A stretch of DNA of 8,340 bases from Bifidobacterium breve (GTDB lineage Bacteria > Actinomycetota > Acidimicrobiia > Acidimicrobiales > Ilumatobacteraceae): the NCBI GenBank assembly GCA_945871625.1, contig CAMBWL010000035.1, positions 1 to 8,340 of the forward strand, written 5' to 3'. The notes under the pieces were generated by a model. It was not told the DNA's origin and ran no database searches. It saw only the letters and a program-made list of their open reading frames with translations. Positions 7,033 to 8,340 of the stretch are shown here, piece after piece (the first letter of the stretch is position 1; each line of letters begins with the position of its first letter). Both the position numbers and the translations under genes were made by a program.

Positions 7033-7674
7033 TTGGATCTCGACGACGCCTACGCGGTTAAAACTCCCGAAGACAGCCGAAAGCTCTATGCAGCGTGGGC
7101 GGCAACATACAACGAGACGTTTATCAAGGCCAATGATTATGTCTATCCGCGGACGCTTGCTCAAAAATTTGACGAGAAAATTTCCAAAACAGGCATCCAC
7201 AAAGTTCTAGATATTGGTTGCGGCACTGGTGCGGTCGGTAGTTATCTGGCAAGCCTTAGGCCCAACTTGAGTATTGACGGTTTCGACATTTCACGCGAGA
7301 TGTTGGCAGAGGCCGCTGCACTGCGACGCATCGATAACTCGCCCGTCTACAACGATCTGCTTGAAATCGACCTAACTTCTGTGTTACCGACACGAGCATA
7401 TGATGCGATGACCAGCTCCGGCACATTCACCCATGGCCACCTCGGACCCCAAACTCTTGTTTCATTGATCCAACTCGTAGGGATCAATGGCTGGTTCGTT
7501 ATTGGTATTAACGCTCAACATTTTGAGTTGCGAGGTTTTGCCGCGACTTTGAGCAGCGCCCACGAATCAGGCGCCATTTCTGAAGTCAAACTTTACGAGG
7601 AGCAAGTTTATGGTCCGACTAGCCCCCACTACGGCGACACAACCCAGATTGCAGTGTTTTCGCGCCTGAAATAG
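7033..7674 (+). CDS. Class I SAM-dependent methyltransferase, METTL27/WBSCR27-like
   Basis: 213 residues. Motif I, the SAM-binding VLDIGCGTG, is at 58-66; the acidic post-strand-2 region GFDIS (83-87) and the SSGTFTHGHLGP segment (128-139) follow, a pattern I associate with the WBSCR27/METTL27-like group. The N-terminal LDDAYAVKTPEDSRKLYAAWAATY (3-26) also fits that group and supports the TTG start at 7033, directly after the TAA of the hydratase gene; there is no in-frame ATG nearby. No signal peptide or membrane helix is seen, so it is cytoplasmic. The substrate is unknown. Zero-base spacing makes it the last gene of the carnitine operon. A role in N-methyl group chemistry of quaternary amines is conceivable, but nothing in the sequence shows it. 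Confidence 0.8.
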   Translation: MDLDDAYAVKTPEDSRKLYAAWAATYNETFIKANDYVYPRTLAQKFDEKISKTGIHKVLDIGCGTGAVGSYLASLRPNLSIDGFDISREMLAEAAALRRIDNSPVYNDLLEIDLTSVLPTRAYDAMTSSGTFTHGHLGPQTLVSLIQLVGINGWFVIGINAQHFELRGFAATLSSAHESGAISEVKLYEEQVYGPTSPHYGDTTQIAVFSRLK

Positions 7675-7717
7675 AACCTAGAACTAACAACACTCGCTTC
7701 TTGAAGACTCCTTGAAA

Positions 7718-7723
7718 TAAACT
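7718..7723 (+). promoter_or_regulatory. Candidate -10 element of a leaderless promoter
   Basis: TAAACT fits the TANNNT -10 pattern common in actinobacteria and ends six bases before ATG 7730. A transcript would then start at or next to the A of the start codon. No Shine-Dalgarno-like sequence precedes that ATG (the upstream bases are AT-rich), which agrees with leaderless translation. No good -35 box lies at 16-18 bases. The intergenic DNA 7675-7729 holds two CTTGAA repeats about 14 bases apart and a short CTTC-TT-GAAG inverted repeat, but no terminator. Confidence 0.35.
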
Positions 7724-7729
7724 AAATCC

Positions 7730-8340
7730 ATGCGCGATTACACAGTTGGTGGGCAAGAAGAAAAATTGGCTGAGGCGAACGGTCTCGTTGATGCCGATTG
7801 GTACAAACCAAAAGTAGACCGTGAGTTGATGAAGAAGTTCATGGCGCGCAACAACGGTTTGGCTGCTTTACATGTTGCATCGTGGTTCGCTGCTCTAGGC
7901 ATCTTTGGTTATCTCGCCCACCTCAGTTGGGGTTCCTGGTGGGCAGTGCCGACGTTTGCTGTCTACGGTGTGCTCTACGGCTCGATGAGCGACTCTCGTT
8001 GGCATGAGACGGGTCATCGCACTGCATTTCGCACGAAGTGGATGAACGACGTTGTTTATTACATCGCATCGTTCATGGTGTTTCGTGAACCAGAAACTTG
8101 GCGCTGGAGTCATGCTCGCCACCACTCGGACACGATCATTGTCGGTCGAGACGCCGAGATTGCGGGCAAACGCAGTGTTCCGTTTTATAAATACTTGCTT
8201 GAACTATTTAGTTTCGCAGCCTTCCCTGCCGAACTGAAGCAATGGATACAAAATGCTTTCGGTAAAATCACCGATAATCAAAAAGAATTTCAGCCATCTG
8301 AGACATACCGAATCTCAAAGTGGGCATCACGTGTTTATCT
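7730..8340 (+). CDS. Membrane fatty-acid-desaturase-like di-iron enzyme (3' end beyond window)
   Basis: 203 complete codons are visible, then the gene runs off the right edge. Histidine boxes of membrane desaturases/hydroxylases are present: HxxxH as WHETGH (His92, His96) and HxxHH as HARHH (128-132). The third box would lie in the missing part. Context residues such as HRTAFRTKWMND (96-107) and WRWSHARHHSDT (124-135), with GRDAEI (139-144), match one branch of that superfamily. Hydrophobic stretches at about 44-64, 67-86 and 155-168 are likely membrane segments. It would use iron, O2 and electrons to desaturate or hydroxylate a lipid or other substrate; the substrate cannot be told. ATG 7730 is the first start in frame. 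It lies 55 bases after the methyltransferase and may be a separate transcription unit. It is more likely an independent lipid gene than part of the carnitine pathway. Confidence 0.8.
   Translation, partial: MRDYTVGGQEEKLAEANGLVDADWYKPKVDRELMKKFMARNNGLAALHVASWFAALGIFGYLAHLSWGSWWAVPTFAVYGVLYGSMSDSRWHETGHRTAFRTKWMNDVVYYIASFMVFREPETWRWSHARHHSDTIIVGRDAEIAGKRSVPFYKYLLELFSFAAFPAELKQWIQNAFGKITDNQKEFQPSETYRISKWASRVY

Noticed and set aside
6754..7200. 148-codon minus-strand frame spanning the hydratase-methyltransferase junction
   Set aside because: It covers conserved parts of both plus-strand proteins, and its Cys/Arg-rich product resembles no family I know.
7675..7729. Terminator between the methyltransferase and desaturase-like genes
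   Set aside because: Only a 4-base CTTC/GAAG inverted repeat is present, with no GC-rich stem or T-tract.

Overview
The window (8340 bases, mixed but fairly GC-rich) is almost entirely coding on the + strand. Its core is a tightly packed operon for quaternary-ammonium (carnitine-type) catabolism. The host is probably a bacterium using GTG and TTG starts freely. A candidate leaderless promoter of the TANNNT type near the right end would fit an actinobacterium (for example a planktonic Acidimicrobiia-like lineage), but an alphaproteobacterium cannot be excluded from this sequence alone.

Layout: 2-175 is an open frame entering from the left edge, probably the C-terminus of an unidentified upstream gene. 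178-1074 is a BKACE/DUF849 enzyme (3-dehydrocarnitine cleavage). 1071-2552 is an L-carnitine dehydrogenase fused to a hotdog thioesterase. 2549-3064 is a second, free-standing hotdog thioesterase. 3076-4236 is an acyl-CoA dehydrogenase. 4226-6265 is an NDP-forming acyl-CoA synthetase. 6262-7032 is a CaiD-like crotonobetainyl-CoA hydratase. 7033-7674 is a class I SAM methyltransferase. After a 55-base gap, a membrane di-iron desaturase-like gene starts at 7730 and runs off the right edge. Neighbouring genes from 178 to 7674 overlap by 4-11 bases, abut, or lie 11 bases apart, so they are probably one transcript.

Read together, the genes spell a nearly complete route from gamma-butyrobetaine to glycine betaine: ligation to CoA (synthetase), alpha-beta oxidation (acyl-CoA dehydrogenase), hydration to carnitinyl-CoA (CaiD-like), release of carnitine (one thioesterase), oxidation to 3-dehydrocarnitine (dehydrogenase), acetyl-CoA-dependent cleavage to betainyl-CoA plus acetoacetate (BKACE), and hydrolysis to glycine betaine (other thioesterase). 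The individual steps are known in other bacteria. The unusual parts are the combination in one operon, the NDP-forming ligase in place of CaiB/CaiC-type activation, and the presence of two related thioesterases, one fused and one free. No transporter, regulator, electron-transfer flavoprotein, RNA gene, CRISPR array, insertion sequence or convincing terminator is visible.
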